DNA of 27,057 bases from Rhizobiales bacterium UBA697 (GCA_002298965.1 DBMN01000163.1:1-27057), one strand, 5' to 3'. Shown: positions 8,726-17,495, counted from the stretch's first letter. The notes: generated by a model not told the origin, from the sequence alone. Translations and numbers: made by a program.

Positions 8726-10726
8726 TCAGAACTTCGGCGGACCGCCGAGGTCGAGGCCCGGGATGTCGATCGAGGGGATGTTGTCGAGCTGCTGCAGCGC
8801 CTTCGCCTGATCGGCGGCGTTCACCTGCGGCTTGGCCGAGATCACCAGACCCGGGGTGGTCATGACCAGCGTCACCATCACCAGCTGGATGAACACGAAG
8901 GGCACGGCACCCCAGTAGATCTGGCTGGTCTTGACCGGCTCCATCGTCTTGCCCGTCACCTTGTCCTTGTAGCTGTTGCGCGGCGCGACCGAGCGCAGGA
9001 AGAACAGGGCGAAGCCGAAGGGCGGATGCATGAACGAGGTCTGCATGTTCACGCCGAGCATGACGCCGAACCAGATGATCATCGTCTTGGTGATGTCCTC
9101 CGGTGTCGTCAGGCCGAACTGGGCGGCGATGGCCAGCGCGGTCGGGTCGGTGGTGAAGATCTTCTCCGCCGCTGGCTTCAGCAGCGGGATGATGATGAAG
9201 GCCAGCTCGAAGAAGTCGAGGAAGAAGGCCAGCAGGAACACCGCCAGATTGACGACGATCAGGAAGCCGTAGAGGCCGCCCGGCAGCGACGACAGCAGTT
9301 CCTCGACCCAGACGTGGCCGTTGACGCCGTAGAAGGTCAGCGAGAAGACGCGGGCGCCGATCAGGATGAAGACCACGAAGGCGGAGAGCTTGGCGGTCGA
9401 TTCCGCCGCCTGCCGCACGATCTGGAAGTTGAAGCGGGTCGGGTCCTTGTCGATGAAGCGCTTCACCGCGGCGAGCAGCATGGCGCCCGAGGCGCCCATG
9501 GCGCCGCCTTCGGTCGGCGTCGCGACGCCGATGAAGATGGTGCCGAGCACCAGGAAGATCAGCGCCAGCGGCGGCACCATGACGAAGGTCGTCTGCTGCG
9601 CGATCCGCGACAGGAAGCGGAAGCCGAGGAAGCGGTCGCAGATCCAGTTGATCACCGCGACCGCGAAGGAGAAGGCGACCGCCACCGACATCGACAGGAT
9701 GACGAAGTCCGCCCCGCCGTCGATGCCGCTCCGCCGGATGGTCCACCAGCCGACGATACCCGAGACGATCACCAGGAAGGCGAGCGACAGGAGGCCACGG
9801 TTCTCGTCGCCCGACTTGAGGACGAGGGCGACGCGGACCGCGAACCAGGCGAGCACCAGCACGATGGCGAGCAGCGCCAGCGAGCCGAGCGTGCCGGTGA
9901 TGCCGTGCGAGAAGCCGCCGACGATCGTCTCCTTGATGCCCGGCGCGAAGCCCACCGTCGCCGTCGCGAGGCCGGCGAGGATGAACAGCGCGTTGGTGCG
10001 GGCGAGAATCGCCGCCGAGCGCGGATTGTCCTCGCGGAAGGCGATCGCGTCGGCCGGCAGGCCCGGCGCCGCCTTCGGGTAGATCACGGTGACGATGAAG
10101 ACGTAGAGCGCGTAGAGCGCCGACAGCACGAGGCCCGGCACGAAGGCGCCCTCGTACATCGAGCCGACGTCGGCGCCGAGCTGGTCGGCCATGACGATCA
10201 GCACCAGCGACGGCGGGATGATCTGGGCGAGTGTGCCGGAGGCGGCGATGACGCCCGAGGCGAGTCGCCGGTCGTAGCCGTAGCGCAGCATGATCGGCAG
10301 CGAGATCAGGCCCATCGAGATCACCGAGGCCGCGACGACGCCGGTGGTGGCGGCGAGCAGCGCGCCGACGAAGATGACGGCATAGGCGAGGCCGCCGCGC
10401 ACCGTGCCGAACAGCTGGCCGATGGTGTCGAGCAGGTCTTCCGCCATGCCGGAGCGTTCCAGCACCAGACCCATGAAGGTGAAGAACGGGATTGCCAGCA
10501 GGACGTCGTTGTTCATGACGCCGTAGACGCGTTCGGGCAACGTCTGCAGCAGGACCCAGTCGAGATGGATGGTGCCGTGCGACAGCGGAGCGAGCTCCAC
10601 GCCGACGACGAAGAAGAACAGTCCGCATCCCGCCAGCGCGAAGGCCACCGGGTAGCCCAGCAGCAGGAAGATCACGAGGGATGCGAACATGATCGGGGCG
10701 ATGTTGTGCGCGATGAACTCGGCCAT
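8726..10726 (-). CDS. dctM: TRAP transporter large permease subunit, DctM/FcbT3 type
   Basis: This is the large membrane subunit that uses a Na+ or H+ gradient to import the substrate delivered by the binding protein. At 666 residues it is about 230 longer than a standard DctM. The extra part, roughly residues 230-380, adds several hydrophobic segments in the middle, as in the FcbT3 branch that accompanies TakP/FcbT1-type receptors. Typical DctM features are present: LLLGYPVAFAL near the N-terminus, NDVLLAIPFFTFMG (73-86), ASGTLAQIIPPS (162-173) and GVATPTEGGAMGA (400-412). The start at 10726 has GGGAC upstream. dctQ lies 66 bp upstream on the same strand, so the two probably form an operon. 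Confidence 0.93.
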   Translation of the reverse strand: MAEFIAHNIAPIMFASLVIFLLLGYPVAFALAGCGLFFFVVGVELAPLSHGTIHLDWVLLQTLPERVYGVMNNDVLLAIPFFTFMGLVLERSGMAEDLLDTIGQLFGTVRGGLAYAVIFVGALLAATTGVVAASVISMGLISLPIMLRYGYDRRLASGVIAASGTLAQIIPPSLVLIVMADQLGADVGSMYEGAFVPGLVLSALYALYVFIVTVIYPKAAPGLPADAIAFREDNPRSAAILARTNALFILAGLATATVGFAPGIKETIVGGFSHGITGTLGSLALLAIVLVLAWFAVRVALVLKSGDENRGLLSLAFLVIVSGIVGWWTIRRSGIDGGADFVILSMSVAVAFSFAVAVINWICDRFLGFRFLSRIAQQTTFVMVPPLALIFLVLGTIFIGVATPTEGGAMGASGAMLLAAVKRFIDKDPTRFNFQIVRQAAESTAKLSAFVVFILIGARVFSLTFYGVNGHVWVEELLSSLPGGLYGFLIVVNLAVFLLAFFLDFFELAFIIIPLLKPAAEKIFTTDPTALAIAAQFGLTTPEDITKTMIIWFGVMLGVNMQTSFMHPPFGFALFFLRSVAPRNSYKDKVTGKTMEPVKTSQIYWGAVPFVFIQLVMVTLVMTTPGLVISAKPQVNAADQAKALQQLDNIPSIDIPGLDLGGPPKF

Positions 10727-10792
10727 GTGTCCCGTCCGAAATGAGAGTGCGCGGTGAGCGGATCGCGGAAGCGATCGACGCTGCGGGCGAGA

Positions 10793-11398
10793 TCAGTGCT
10801 TCGCCGCGGCCTTTTCGGCCTCGGCGAGGGCGAGCAGACGTTCGGCTTCCGCCTCGGCCGAGGCGTGATGGCCGCCGGCCGCGTGGGCGTCCTCGATCAG
10901 ACCGCGCATGACCGCGACGCGCTTGATCAGTTCCGAGATCGCCTGCACCAGCAGGACCGCGAAGCCGAGGACGATCAGCGCCTTGGCCGGATACTGCGGC
11001 AGACCGCCGGCCGAGAACGACTGTTCGTTGATCCGCCAGGAGCGCAGCAAGAACGGAATGCCGGTGTAGAGGAAGATGCCGACCATCGGCAGCAGGAAAA
11101 AGACGTGGCCGACCAGTTCGATGACGTTGCGGGTCGTCTTCGACAGGGTCGAGTTCACGATGTCGATGCGGATGTGCTCGTTGGCCTGCAGCGTCCACGA
11201 GGCGCAGAGCAGGAACACGGCGCCGAACAGCACCCATTGCAGTTCGAGCCAGGTGTTGGACGAGGCATCGAAGATCTTGCGGATGACGGCATTGATCGTC
11301 GAGATCAAGACGGCCGCGACGATGAGCCAGGCAGCCCAGCGTCCGAGCGCGGCGGTCGCCCGATCGACCTGACGCGAAAAGGCAATGAGTGCGTTCAA
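10793..11398 (-). CDS. dctQ: TRAP transporter small permease subunit, DctQ/FcbT2 type
   Basis: This is the small four-helix membrane partner of DctM (201 residues). Hydrophobic segments lie near residues 20-40, 52-70, 92-115 and 138-160. The segment WLELQWVLFGAVFLLCASWTL followed by NEHIRIDI is the usual DctQ core. The C-terminus has an unusual His/Ala/Glu-rich tail (GGHHASAEAEAERLLALAEAEKAAAKH) of unknown role. The start is TTG at 11398, supported by GGAGG seven bases upstream; no ATG in this frame fits better. It is first in the dctQM operon. The two receptors are encoded on the opposite strand, so receptor and permease are transcribed independently. Confidence 0.92.
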   Translation of the reverse strand: MNALIAFSRQVDRATAALGRWAAWLIVAAVLISTINAVIRKIFDASSNTWLELQWVLFGAVFLLCASWTLQANEHIRIDIVNSTLSKTTRNVIELVGHVFFLLPMVGIFLYTGIPFLLRSWRINEQSFSAGGLPQYPAKALIVLGFAVLLVQAISELIKRVAVMRGLIEDAHAAGGHHASAEAEAERLLALAEAEKAAAKH

Positions 11399-11513
11399 AG
11401 AGACGTCCTCCCTCGTCCTTCGAGCCTTGCTCCGACGCTCGCGCGTTCTCCCCGGTGGCAGGCCCGTTTCGGATCCCTGCCACCTATAGCAAGGCCGCGG
11501 ACGGAGTCCTAGT

Positions 11514-11525
11514 CTTTGGACAAAG
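11514..11525. promoter_or_regulatory. Small dyad upstream of dctQ
   Basis: CTTTG-GA-CAAAG lies about 115 bp upstream of the dctQ start, in an otherwise gene-free 184-bp gap. It may be an operator for dctQM. It does not resemble the dyad upstream of the second dctP. Confidence 0.25.
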
Positions 11526-11582
11526 TCTCGAGAAAAGAACGCTCGTTCGTGAGCTATGCGTGCCGCGCCGACGGCGCCGGCA

Positions 11583-12659
11583 TCAACCCTCGGAGGAGGG
11601 GGTACCGCATCCGTTCCGTCGATTGTGTCGAATCGACGAGACGAGCGACAGGCCGATCAGGGTCGCGCCGCCGAGCCCGGTGACGACCTCCGGGATGTGG
11701 AACAGCACCTGCGCGAACATCACCACGGCCAGCACGAAGACCGAGTAGAAGGCGCCGTGCTCGAGGTAGCGATAGGCGGTCAGCGTGCCGCGATCGACCA
11801 GCATGATGGTGAGCGAGCGCACGTACATGGCGCCGATGCCGAGGCCGATGGCGATGACGAAGAGGTTCTGGCTGAGCGCGAAGGCGCCGATGACGCCGTC
11901 GAAGGAGAACGAGGCGTCGAGCACTTCGAGATAGAGGAAGGCGCCGAGCCCGCCCTTGGCCGCCTCGCCGAGCGTGCGCTGGGTCGCATCGATCAGGCCG
12001 CCGAGCACCTCGACGGCGAGGAAGGTCAGCAGCCCGTAGAGCCCGGCGCGCAGGAACACCGGCTGGGCGGCCGGGTCGAGCAGTTCGGAGAAGCCGAGCA
12101 GGAAGGCGAGCACGACCGCGATCTCGATGCCCTCGACCGTGGCGAAGCGCGCCATGTTCCGCTCGAGGCCGACGATCCAGTGGACGTCCTTCTCCTGGTC
12201 GAAGAAGTAGGTGAGCCCGACCATCATCAGGAACGTGCCGCCGAAGGCCGCGATCGGCAGATGGGCGTCGGTCATGATGCGGGCGTATTCCTCCGGCCGC
12301 GCGGCGGCCAGCCGCAGCGCCTCGAGCGGCCCGATGTGGGCCGCCACCGCGACGATGGCGAGCGGGAAGACGATCCGCATGCCGAAGACGGCGATGACGA
12401 TGCCCCAGGTGAGGAAGCGCCGACGCCAGATCGGCGTCATGGATTTCAGCTTGTTGGCGTTGACGATCGCGTTGTCGAAGGAGAGCGAGATCTCGAGGAC
12501 CGCCAGCACCAGGCAGATGAAGAACAGCGTCGCCGCACCCGAGAGCGTGCCGGTCGTCCGCCACCCGAGCCAGGCCCCGAGTGCCAACCCGAAGGCGGTG
12601 ACGGCGAAGGCCCCGAGAAAATAGCTCGTGGTCGAGCGGGCGACGGTCGTCTCGGGCAT
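11583..12659 (-). CDS. DUF475 / TerC-like integral membrane protein
   Basis: The protein has 358 residues and about nine hydrophobic helices. Two TerC-type acidic motifs lie within membrane helices: LEISLSFDNAIVNANKLK (about residues 55-72) and DASFSFDGVIGAFALS later in the protein. In the TerC superfamily such acidic residues are linked to metal-ion handling, including tellurite resistance and Mn2+ export; DUF475 members are mostly uncharacterised. The ATG at 12659 has GGAG six bases upstream. The earlier ATG at 12686 has no ribosome site. No ter-operon genes are nearby, so a tellurite role should not be assumed. It is followed by the TRAP locus on the same strand after 184 bp, probably as a separate unit. 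Confidence 0.85.
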   Translation of the reverse strand: MPETTVARSTTSYFLGAFAVTAFGLALGAWLGWRTTGTLSGAATLFFICLVLAVLEISLSFDNAIVNANKLKSMTPIWRRRFLTWGIVIAVFGMRIVFPLAIVAVAAHIGPLEALRLAAARPEEYARIMTDAHLPIAAFGGTFLMMVGLTYFFDQEKDVHWIVGLERNMARFATVEGIEIAVVLAFLLGFSELLDPAAQPVFLRAGLYGLLTFLAVEVLGGLIDATQRTLGEAAKGGLGAFLYLEVLDASFSFDGVIGAFALSQNLFVIAIGLGIGAMYVRSLTIMLVDRGTLTAYRYLEHGAFYSVFVLAVVMFAQVLFHIPEVVTGLGGATLIGLSLVSSIRHNRRNGCGTPSSEG

Positions 12660-12763
12660 GTCGGTCTCCGGCGGGATCGCCCTCATGTCGGGTGCCGCGC
12701 CGCCTTCGTCAAGACGGCGCGCCCGTCATTTTGCCGCGTTGCGGCATGAACCGCCGGCGGGCC

Positions 12764-13660
12764 TCACGCCGTGCCGCGGGCACGCCGCTCCTGGGCGAAG
12801 GAATAGAGCCCGGTTCCCACCACGATCGCGCCGCCGACCAGCGTCGCCGGATCGGGGAAGTCGCCGAAGAGCAGCAGACCCCAGATCATCGCCCAGACCA
12901 GCAGCGTGTAGCGATAGGGCGCGATCGCAGAGGTCTCGGAGAGCTGGGTCGCCCGAATCAGCATGGAATAGCCGGTGATCAGCGCGCCCGCCGTGACGGC
13001 GAGCAGCGCCAGTTGCCCGGGCGTCGGCCAGGACCAGACGGTGACGGTGGAGACGGCCGTCTCGAAGGGCATCAGCGACAGACCGAGCAGCGACACCGCG
13101 ATCGCCGTGGTCAGCGTCACCAGCGAGGTCGGCAGGCTGGTGCCGAGCCGCGCGGTGGAGATGTCGCGCACCACCACGAAGGCGACCGAGACCAGGACCC
13201 AGATCGAGTTCGGCTCGAAGCCGGCGAGGCCGGGCCGTACGATGATCGTCACGCCGAGGAAGCCGATGGCGATGGCGATCCAGCGCCGCGGTCCGACCGT
13301 CTCGCCGAGGAAGACGGCCGCGCCGATCGTCATGGCGAGCGGCGTCGCCTGGAACACCGCCGAGACGTTGGGCAGCGCCACGTGGACCAGCGCCATCAGA
13401 TAGAACAGCGTCGCCCCGAGCTCGCCGACGAGACGCAACGCCATCCGCGCGTCGAGGAGGTCTCGCACCCGCCGCCACGACCCGTCGCGCAGCACGAAGA
13501 GCGCCACCGCCGCGGTGGCGAAGAGCCCACGCACGAAGATCGTCTCGCCGAGCGGCAGCGTCTGCGTCGCGATCTTGGTCAGCGCGTCCGACAGGTTGAA
13601 GGCCGACATGGCGATCGCCATGGAAACGATGCCGCGACGATTGTCGCGCAGATGGGGCAT
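12764..13660 (-). CDS. EamA/DMT-family transporter
   Basis: This is a 298-residue inner-membrane protein with ten predicted hydrophobic helices arranged as two EamA repeats. Recognisable features are SDALTKIATQTLPLGETIFVR in the first repeat, the ALPNVSAVFQATPL helix, and IAPYRYTLLVWAMIWG then LLLFGDFPD in the second. Relatives export amino acids, metabolites or drugs, and the substrate cannot be read from sequence. The ATG at 13660 (MPHLRDNRRGIVS) is preferred because it begins just before the first helix; an upstream in-frame ATG at 13753 adds 31 non-conserved residues. GAGG lies close upstream. The gene stands alone between moaA and the DUF475 gene. Confidence 0.88.
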   Translation of the reverse strand: MPHLRDNRRGIVSMAIAMSAFNLSDALTKIATQTLPLGETIFVRGLFATAAVALFVLRDGSWRRVRDLLDARMALRLVGELGATLFYLMALVHVALPNVSAVFQATPLAMTIGAAVFLGETVGPRRWIAIAIGFLGVTIIVRPGLAGFEPNSIWVLVSVAFVVVRDISTARLGTSLPTSLVTLTTAIAVSLLGLSLMPFETAVSTVTVWSWPTPGQLALLAVTAGALITGYSMLIRATQLSETSAIAPYRYTLLVWAMIWGLLLFGDFPDPATLVGGAIVVGTGLYSFAQERRARGTA

Positions 13661-13818
13661 GGGGCCTCGGCGGGGGCTCGCGGGCTGCGGAAGACTGCTG
13701 ATAGCCTTTCGCAGGGTGGCCTGCCACGCCACGCGAGGGAATCCGCCCTGCATGTCGCGCGGCGTGATGTGCGCCAGGCGAACTCACGGGCCGGCCTGCG
13801 AACGAAGGAAGGCCCCGA

Positions 13819-13835
13819 CGCCCCGGTCCGGGGCG
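13819..13835 (-). terminator. Weak hairpin downstream of moaA
   Basis: CGCCCCG and CGGGGCG pair around a 3-nt loop, directly after the moaA stop in its direction of transcription. The following sequence (TCGGGGCCTTCCTT) has only a poor U-tract, so its strength as an intrinsic terminator is doubtful. Confidence 0.35.
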
Positions 13836-13843
13836 CCGCCGCC

Positions 13844-14875
13844 TCAGCCGCCGGTCGTGTTCATGTGCCGGCGCAGCACGGAATCGCCGATCGCCCGATC
13901 GATGACGAAGTCGTGGCCTTTCGGCTTGCGGGCGACCGCGCCGCGCACCGCCTCGATCAGCGGCGCGTCGTCGTCCGGCGAGGCGCGCAGCACCGAGCGC
14001 AGGTCGACGCTGTCGTCCTGGCCGAGGCACATGTAGAGCGTGCCGGTGCAGGTCAGGCGGACGCGGTTGCAGCTCTCACAGAAATTGTGCGTCATCGGCG
14101 TGATGAAGCCGACGAGGCCGCCGGTCTCCTCGACGCGCACGTAACGCGCCGGTCCGCCGGTCGTCCGATCGACGTCGGTCAGCGTCCAGCGCCGCTCGAG
14201 CCGCTCGCGCACCGCCGACAGCGGCAGATACTGATCGGCCCGCTCGCCGCCGATCTCGCCGAGCGGCATGGTCTCGATCAGCGTCATCTCCATGCCGCGC
14301 TCGTGGGCGAAGGCGACGAGGCGCTCGTATTCGTCCTCGTTGAAGTCCTTCACCGCGACGGTGTTGATCTTGATCTTCAGCCCCGCCGCGAGCGCCGCGT
14401 CGATGCCGGCGAGCACCGGGCCGATCTCGCCCCAGCGGGTGATGGCGCGGAACTTGTCCGGATCGAGCGTGTCGAGCGAGACGTTGATCCGGCGGATGCC
14501 GTGGTCGACCAGCTCGCGCGCCTTGGCGGCGAGCTGCGAGCCGTTGGTGGTCAGCGTCAGCTCGTCGAGTTCGCCGGTCGAGAGGTGCTGCCCGATGTCG
14601 GCGATCAGATTGGTGATGCCCTTGCGCACCAGCGGTTCGCCGCCGGTCAGGCGGATCTTGCGGGTGCCGAGGCCGACGAAGATCCGGCACAGCCGCGACA
14701 GTTCCTCGAGGCTGAGGACGTCGCGCTTGGGCAGGAAGGTCATGTCTTCCGACATGCAGTAGTGGCAGCGGAAGTCGCAGCGGTCGGTGACGGAGACGCG
14801 CAGATAGCGGATCGTCCGCCCGAACGGGTCCACCAGCGTCTCGCGCCCGGTTGCCGTCTGATCGATCACGTTCAT
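13844..14875 (-). CDS. moaA: GTP 3',8-cyclase MoaA (molybdenum cofactor biosynthesis)
   Basis: MoaA is a radical-SAM enzyme that, with MoaC, converts GTP to cyclic pyranopterin monophosphate, the first step of molybdenum cofactor synthesis. The protein has 343 residues. The SAM-cluster motif is CDFRCHYC (C33, C37, C40). The glycine-rich SAM motif is LTGGEPL. The second cluster site near the C-terminus is NFCESCNRVRLTCTG. The chain ends in GG, a conserved feature needed for activity in known MoaA proteins. The ATG at 14875 has GAGGAAA upstream; an open frame extends further 5' but has no support. The gene is divergent from a DUF971 gene. moaC and other moa genes are not in the window, but mobA is 8 kb away. 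Confidence 0.96.
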   Translation of the reverse strand: MNVIDQTATGRETLVDPFGRTIRYLRVSVTDRCDFRCHYCMSEDMTFLPKRDVLSLEELSRLCRIFVGLGTRKIRLTGGEPLVRKGITNLIADIGQHLSTGELDELTLTTNGSQLAAKARELVDHGIRRINVSLDTLDPDKFRAITRWGEIGPVLAGIDAALAAGLKIKINTVAVKDFNEDEYERLVAFAHERGMEMTLIETMPLGEIGGERADQYLPLSAVRERLERRWTLTDVDRTTGGPARYVRVEETGGLVGFITPMTHNFCESCNRVRLTCTGTLYMCLGQDDSVDLRSVLRASPDDDAPLIEAVRGAVARKPKGHDFVIDRAIGDSVLRRHMNTTGG

Positions 14876-15001
14876 GCGCTTTCCTCGAATGTCTCCCCGC
14901 AGACGGACCATATGGCGCGCGACGCCGCCGTCAACCCGCCGCTTGCCGCAGACCGGTGGACGTTCTATTGGGCAGAGACATCCGAAGGGAGAAACCGAGT
15001 G

Positions 15002-15367
15002 ATGAGCGAAGCCGCCGACTGGCCGACCGAACTGCGCCTGACCAAGGATCGCCGCACCCTGATCGTCGCCTTCGAGGACGGTCGCCGCCACGAACTCTCC
15101 GCCGAGATGCTCCGCGTCATGAGCCCCTCGGCCGAGGTCCAGGGCCATTCCCCGTCCGAGCGCAAGCTCGTCGCCGGCAAGCGCAAGGTCGAGATCATCG
15201 GCATCGAGGAGGTCGGCAACTATGCCGTCCGCCTGACCTTCGACGATCTTCACTCTTCCGGCATCTACACCTGGGCCCATCTCGCCGAGTTCGGCCGCGA
15301 CGGCGAGGTGCTGTGGGCGAACTATCTCGCCGAGATCGAGGCCGCGGGTCTGTCGCGCGACCGCTGA
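15002..15367 (+). CDS. DUF971 (gamma-butyrobetaine hydroxylase-like N-terminal domain) protein
   Basis: This is a small cytoplasmic protein of 121 residues. It matches DUF971: WPTELRLTKDRRTLIVAFEDG at the start, LSAEMLRVMSPSAEVQGH in the middle, and NYAVRLTFDDLHSSGIYTWAHL towards the end. The domain occurs at the N-terminus of gamma-butyrobetaine hydroxylase and as a stand-alone protein, often next to Fe-S or molybdenum cofactor genes; its role is uncertain. Here it is divergent from moaA, which fits that pattern. GGGAG precedes the start; an adjacent GTG at 14999 has slightly better spacing, so the true start could be three bases earlier. A strong hairpin follows. Confidence 0.88.
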   Translation: MSEAADWPTELRLTKDRRTLIVAFEDGRRHELSAEMLRVMSPSAEVQGHSPSERKLVAGKRKVEIIGIEEVGNYAVRLTFDDLHSSGIYTWAHLAEFGRDGEVLWANYLAEIEAAGLSRDR

Positions 15368-15403
15368 GGCCGCGCCGCGACGCCTCGGGACATCCGAAAC
15401 GAA

Positions 15404-15431
15404 AGAAGCCGGCGATCGCTCGCCGGCTTCT
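15404..15431. terminator. Bidirectional terminator between the DUF971 gene and the L,D-transpeptidase gene
   Basis: AGAAGCCGGCGA (15404-15415) pairs perfectly with TCGCCGGCTTCT (15420-15431) around a TCGC loop. It lies 36 bp after one stop codon and 24 bp after the other, between convergent genes. The U-tracts are short on both sides. Confidence 0.8.
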
Positions 15432-15455
15432 CGAACTTCGCGACCGATCGTCGGA

Positions 15456-16067
15456 TCAGTTGATCACGACCACGCGGGCGCCGACCCGGACGCGCTCGTA
15501 GAGGTCGGTGACGTCGTCGTTGGTCATGCGGAAGCAGCCCGAGGACACGGCCTGACCGATGGTCCACGGCTCGTTGGAGCCATGGATGCGGTAGTAGGTC
15601 GAGCCGATGTACATGGCGCGGGCGCCGAGCGGGTTCTCCGGGCCACCGGCCATGTAGGCGGGCAGGTGCGGCTGGCGGCGACGCATTTCCGGCGGCGGGG
15701 TCCAACCCGGCCACTCGGCCTTGCGCGTCACCGAGTGGGTGCCGCCCCAGGCGAAGCCCGGACGACCGACGCCGATGCCGTACTTCAGCGCCTTGCCGTC
15801 GCCGAGCACGAGATAGAGACGACGCTCGGCGGTCTTCACGACGATCGTGCCGGCCGCGTAGCCACCGTCGAACGAGACGACCTCGCGCGGGATGGGCGTG
15901 TAGTTGGGGGCGGCGGACGAATAGCTCGTCGCACCCGGACCTTCGACGATGTTGCCGAGCGCGTCGTAACGCGTCTGGACCGCCGGATTGAATTCCGCGC
16001 CGGCCGGGATGGACAGGGACAGGGTCCCGATCGCAACGGCCGCCGCCACAAGCATAGACCTGCTCAT
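15456..16067 (-). CDS. L,D-transpeptidase (YkuD domain), periplasmic
   Basis: This is a 203-residue secreted enzyme. Residues 1-24 form a signal peptide (MSRSMLVAAAVAIGTLSLS, probable cut after PAGA). The YkuD domain occupies about 75-203 and ends with the catalytic motif HGSN, then SSGCFRMTNDDV, with His162 and Cys178 as expected catalytic residues. L,D-transpeptidases form 3-3 peptidoglycan cross-links or attach proteins such as Lpp-like anchors to peptidoglycan; which one applies here cannot be told. The length and DALGNIVEG N-terminal segment suit the short ErfK/YbiS/YkuD group common in rhizobia. The start at 16067 has GAGGG four bases upstream. The frame is open far upstream, but the signal peptide fixes this start. 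Confidence 0.93.
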   Translation of the reverse strand: MSRSMLVAAAVAIGTLSLSIPAGAEFNPAVQTRYDALGNIVEGPGATSYSSAAPNYTPIPREVVSFDGGYAAGTIVVKTAERRLYLVLGDGKALKYGIGVGRPGFAWGGTHSVTRKAEWPGWTPPPEMRRRQPHLPAYMAGGPENPLGARAMYIGSTYYRIHGSNEPWTIGQAVSSGCFRMTNDDVTDLYERVRVGARVVVIN

Positions 16068-16400
16068 GCCGCCCTCATGTATGCCGAATGAAAAAGCAAT
16101 CGGGGAGGCTGCCCGCCCCGGTCCTCCCCATATTGGCCGAACCGGACGGTACGGGGCAAGCCGTAGACCGGCCTCGGGGTGCGTGTTCCAACGGAGGCGG
16201 ACGAGTTTCGCCCCGCCTGTGTCGCCCCTGCAACGACTTCGGCGCCCGCGAGCCCGGTCAGCGTCCAGATCCGTGACCCGTTTTCGCGATTCGGCGGGAT
16301 CCGAGCCAATGCGCGAACGGACTCTTAAGGCTTCGACGCGAAGGATGACTCTACGGAAAAGTTCGACAAGCGGCGAGACCGCGTCGGGGCGGGCGACGAG
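16068..16400. other. Divergent intergenic region with a leader hairpin
   Basis: These 333 bp separate two divergent genes and contain no supportable coding region. GGGGAGG (16102-16108) and CCTCCCC (16123-16129) form a 7-bp stem with a 14-nt loop. On the minus strand this stem is followed by GATTGCTTTTTC, about 25 bases before the ribosome site of the L,D-transpeptidase gene, so it could be an attenuator or a leader structure. Promoters for both genes must lie here, but I cannot place them with confidence. Confidence 0.45.
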
Positions 16401-17495
16401 ATGGACATCGAGGCCGAACGGCTGTTCGACATGGCGCGCGATCGCAGTGCGATCGCCCGGGGGCGTCTGCTGACGCTCCTGACCGGTCTGGTGCTGGGCG
16501 ACGTCGGCCATGCCACGCGCGAACGCGACATCTTCTTCGACATCGTCCGCGACCTCATCGAACACGTGCCGCAGCCCGATCGCGAGCGCCTGTCGCAGAT
16601 CGCCGCCGATCTCGAGCACTTCCCGCACGATCTCCTGATGCGGCTCGCCGGCGATCACATCGCGGTGGCGGAGCCGGTGCTGGCGCGCGCCGTCGGCTTC
16701 CTCGACGACGACCTGATCGACCTCGCCACCCGCTGCGGCGACGACCATCGCGCCGCCATCGCGGTGCGTCGGGTGGTGTCGCGCCGGCTCTCCCGCGTGC
16801 TGGTCCGCCTCGGCGACGGCGAGGTCCTGCGCCGGCTGGGCGCCAACCGCGGCGCCGAGTTCTCCGACGACGACATCCACGCGCTGCATCTGCGCTCCGA
16901 GAGCGATCCGGTCCTGCGCGACGCGCTCAACGCCCGCGACGACCTGCGCGACGCCCTCCTGCGCGTCCTGCGCCGGATGATGGAACGCGCCGTCGGCGAG
17001 GTCCGGCCGCGCAGCCGGGGCCTGTCGGCTCGCGGCGACCTCCATCCGGTCCGTTCCGTCGGCGTCGAAGCGCCGGAGGGCGACGACGGCGACCAACATG
17101 CCGCGAAGCCGGCCAAGGACGAGGACCTCGGCGTCGCCGTCCTGGTCGAACTGGTGCGCAGCGGCAAGCGCACGGTCGATGCGGTGGTGGTCGAACTCGC
17201 CGACGCCGACCGCCATGCCGATCTCGCCCGCTTCCTCGGCAATCTGGCCGACATCGACGAGAGCGGCGTCCTGCGCGTCCTGGTGCGCTCCGACGTCGAC
17301 GGCATCGCGCTGCTCGCCGGCGGCCTCGCCATCGCCGAAGCGGCCTTCGAACGCCTGATCGAGCTGCGTCGCCGCCGGCTGCGGTTCTCCGCCACCCAGG
17401 TGAAGTGGGAGCGCGAGGCCTATCGCAAGCTCGATCGCGAGAATGCCCGCGCCACGCTCGAGCAGCTCGGCCGCCATCGCCGCTCGGTGGCCTGA
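16401..17495 (+). CDS. DUF2336 domain protein
   Basis: The protein has 364 residues, no signal peptide and no membrane segments, and is highly charged and mostly helical. The pattern AIARGRLLTLLTGLVL followed by repeated short helices (ISQ-type FDIVRDLIEHVP, DDDLIDLATRCGDDHRAAIAVR) matches DUF2336. This alphaproteobacterial family of HEAT-like helical proteins has unknown function and is sometimes linked to cell-cycle or stress signalling. The region 195-240 is an acidic, poorly ordered linker between two helical halves. The ribosome site is weak (GGGCGACGAG). It is divergent from the L,D-transpeptidase and convergent with fba. The family call is from pattern memory, not a search. Confidence 0.75.
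   Translation: MDIEAERLFDMARDRSAIARGRLLTLLTGLVLGDVGHATRERDIFFDIVRDLIEHVPQPDRERLSQIAADLEHFPHDLLMRLAGDHIAVAEPVLARAVGFLDDDLIDLATRCGDDHRAAIAVRRVVSRRLSRVLVRLGDGEVLRRLGANRGAEFSDDDIHALHLRSESDPVLRDALNARDDLRDALLRVLRRMMERAVGEVRPRSRGLSARGDLHPVRSVGVEAPEGDDGDQHAAKPAKDEDLGVAVLVELVRSGKRTVDAVVVELADADRHADLARFLGNLADIDESGVLRVLVRSDVDGIALLAGGLAIAEAAFERLIELRRRRLRFSATQVKWEREAYRKLDRENARATLEQLGRHRRSVA

Noticed and set aside
9026..10744. 572-codon plus-strand open frame antisense to dctM
   Set aside because: Composition is almost entirely Asp, Glu, Arg and Gln, with no hydrophobic core. Typical mirror of a GC-rich membrane protein gene.
14876..15001. Molybdenum-cofactor riboswitch upstream of moaA
   Set aside because: The 126-bp divergent gap is short and I could not find the conserved stems of the Moco motif.
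12692..15367. Plus-strand open frame of 891 codons fused to the DUF971 protein
   Set aside because: Only the last 121 codons are real. The rest is antisense to the DMT transporter and moaA, and the ribosome site lies at 15002.
8671..15431. GCGATCGC octamers inside the terminators at 8671 and 15404
   Set aside because: They arise from GGCGA stems with short loops in GC-rich DNA. Two occurrences are not evidence for a dispersed octamer repeat.
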